From Rhizobium leguminosarum (GTDB taxonomy: Bacteria > Pseudomonadota > Alphaproteobacteria > Rhizobiales > Rhizobiaceae), in contig NZ_LWBS01000461.1 in assembly GCF_001652265.1 (NCBI RefSeq), positions 124,001-188,000 on the forward strand: a DNA stretch of 64,000 nt. The letters are read 5' to 3'. Shown piece by piece: positions 63,785 to 64,000 of this stretch (position 1 is its first letter; each line of letters starts with the position of its first letter). The position numbers and the translations under genes are program-made. The notes under the pieces were generated by a model. That model did not search any database and was not told the origin of the DNA. It was given only the letters and a program-made list of their open reading frames with translations.

Positions 63785-64000
63785 ATGCAGAGCGTTGAGA
63801 ACCAGATCGTCGATTCAAGCTTTTCCGCCATCATCAATGCCCCGATCGAGAAGATCGACATCCCTCAATGGTGCTTCACCTTATCCGAGAAGGACTACCA
63901 GGGTTGCTCTCCGGCCCACATCGCCGCCGGCTTCACCACGGCGCCGGACGGCAGGCGGATGTCGATCAATGTCGAGACCATCGGCGGCAGTCTGATGGTC
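63785..64000 (+). CDS. hypothetical protein, 3' end outside the window
   Basis: From the ATG at 63785 (GGAG seven bases upstream) the frame is open to the last base, 72 codons. The start reads MQSVENQIVDSSFSAII and continues with FTLSEKDYQGCSPAHIAAG. I do not recognise the family with certainty. It lies 155 bases behind the crotonase gene in the same direction and may belong to the same cluster. Confidence 0.75.
   Translation, partial: MQSVENQIVDSSFSAIINAPIEKIDIPQWCFTLSEKDYQGCSPAHIAAGFTTAPDGRRMSINVETIGGSLMV

Overview
The window reads as chromosomal DNA of a Rhizobium-type alphaproteobacterium (R. leguminosarum/etli group is my best guess). The reasons are the GC-rich coding sequence, the gene families present, and short palindromic intergenic repeats of the kind scattered through rhizobial genomes. 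Genes are densely packed. I see no insertion sequence, prophage, CRISPR array or rRNA. One tRNA gene, tRNA-Leu(UAA), is present.

Layout. 1-388: partial 1-Cys peroxiredoxin. 682-9626: an uptake block with a TRAP transporter (dctP, fused dctQM) and a four-gene sugar ABC transporter, all on the minus strand, divergent from a LacI-family regulator with two operator-like palindromes between them. 9691-18805: assimilatory nitrate block (nasT, nasS, a leader with a sigma-54 promoter and a strong terminator, nitrate transporter, nirB, nirD, nasA). 18843-23807: HAD phosphatase, two small proteins, cyclopropane fatty acid synthase, SDR, and an orphan ChrR-like cupin protein. 24033-27268: a cysK, alaX-like, sseA and GNAT operon. 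27299-33557: DUF1203 protein, alanine dehydrogenase with divergent Lrp regulator, DMT exporter, PilZ protein and CpdB nucleotidase. 33599-38844: LysR/azoreductase pair, diguanylate cyclase, HlyU-like protein, threonine ammonia-lyase. 39022-44105: VanZ-like protein, a 43-residue membrane peptide, tRNA-Leu, WrbA, CinA-domain protein, universal stress protein, Gpt and a Cache-like secreted protein. 44752-48567: B12-dependent ribonucleotide reductase behind an NrdR-box-like site. 48852-53006: YceI, a flavin monooxygenase and a divergent pair of flavin-fold proteins, one fused to GAF. 53352-59603: phenylalanine/tyrosine catabolism (maiA, fah, hmgA, hppD, two Lrp regulators, phhA). 59752-64000: DJ-1/PfpI protein, NTF2-like protein, then an SDR, RidA and exported-crotonase cluster running off the end.

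How the genes work together. NasS/NasT probably sense nitrate and control read-through of the terminator at 11959-12025. Nitrogen limitation would act through the sigma-54 promoter at 11751. Nitrate is then imported, reduced by NasA to nitrite and by NirBD to ammonium. PhhA, HppD, HmgA, MaiA and Fah form the homogentisate route from phenylalanine to fumarate and acetoacetate; only the transamination step is missing here.

The observations I find most worth a second look are: a divergent FMO / PNPOx / PNPOx-GAF unit that could be a flavin-responsive regulatory module; a ChrR-like protein that has lost both zinc-ligand cysteines and has no sigma factor beside it; an SDR without its catalytic tyrosine next to RidA and a crotonase with an export signal; the nitrate leader; and several decayed gene ends (TetR, LuxR-type and one unknown) in intergenic DNA.
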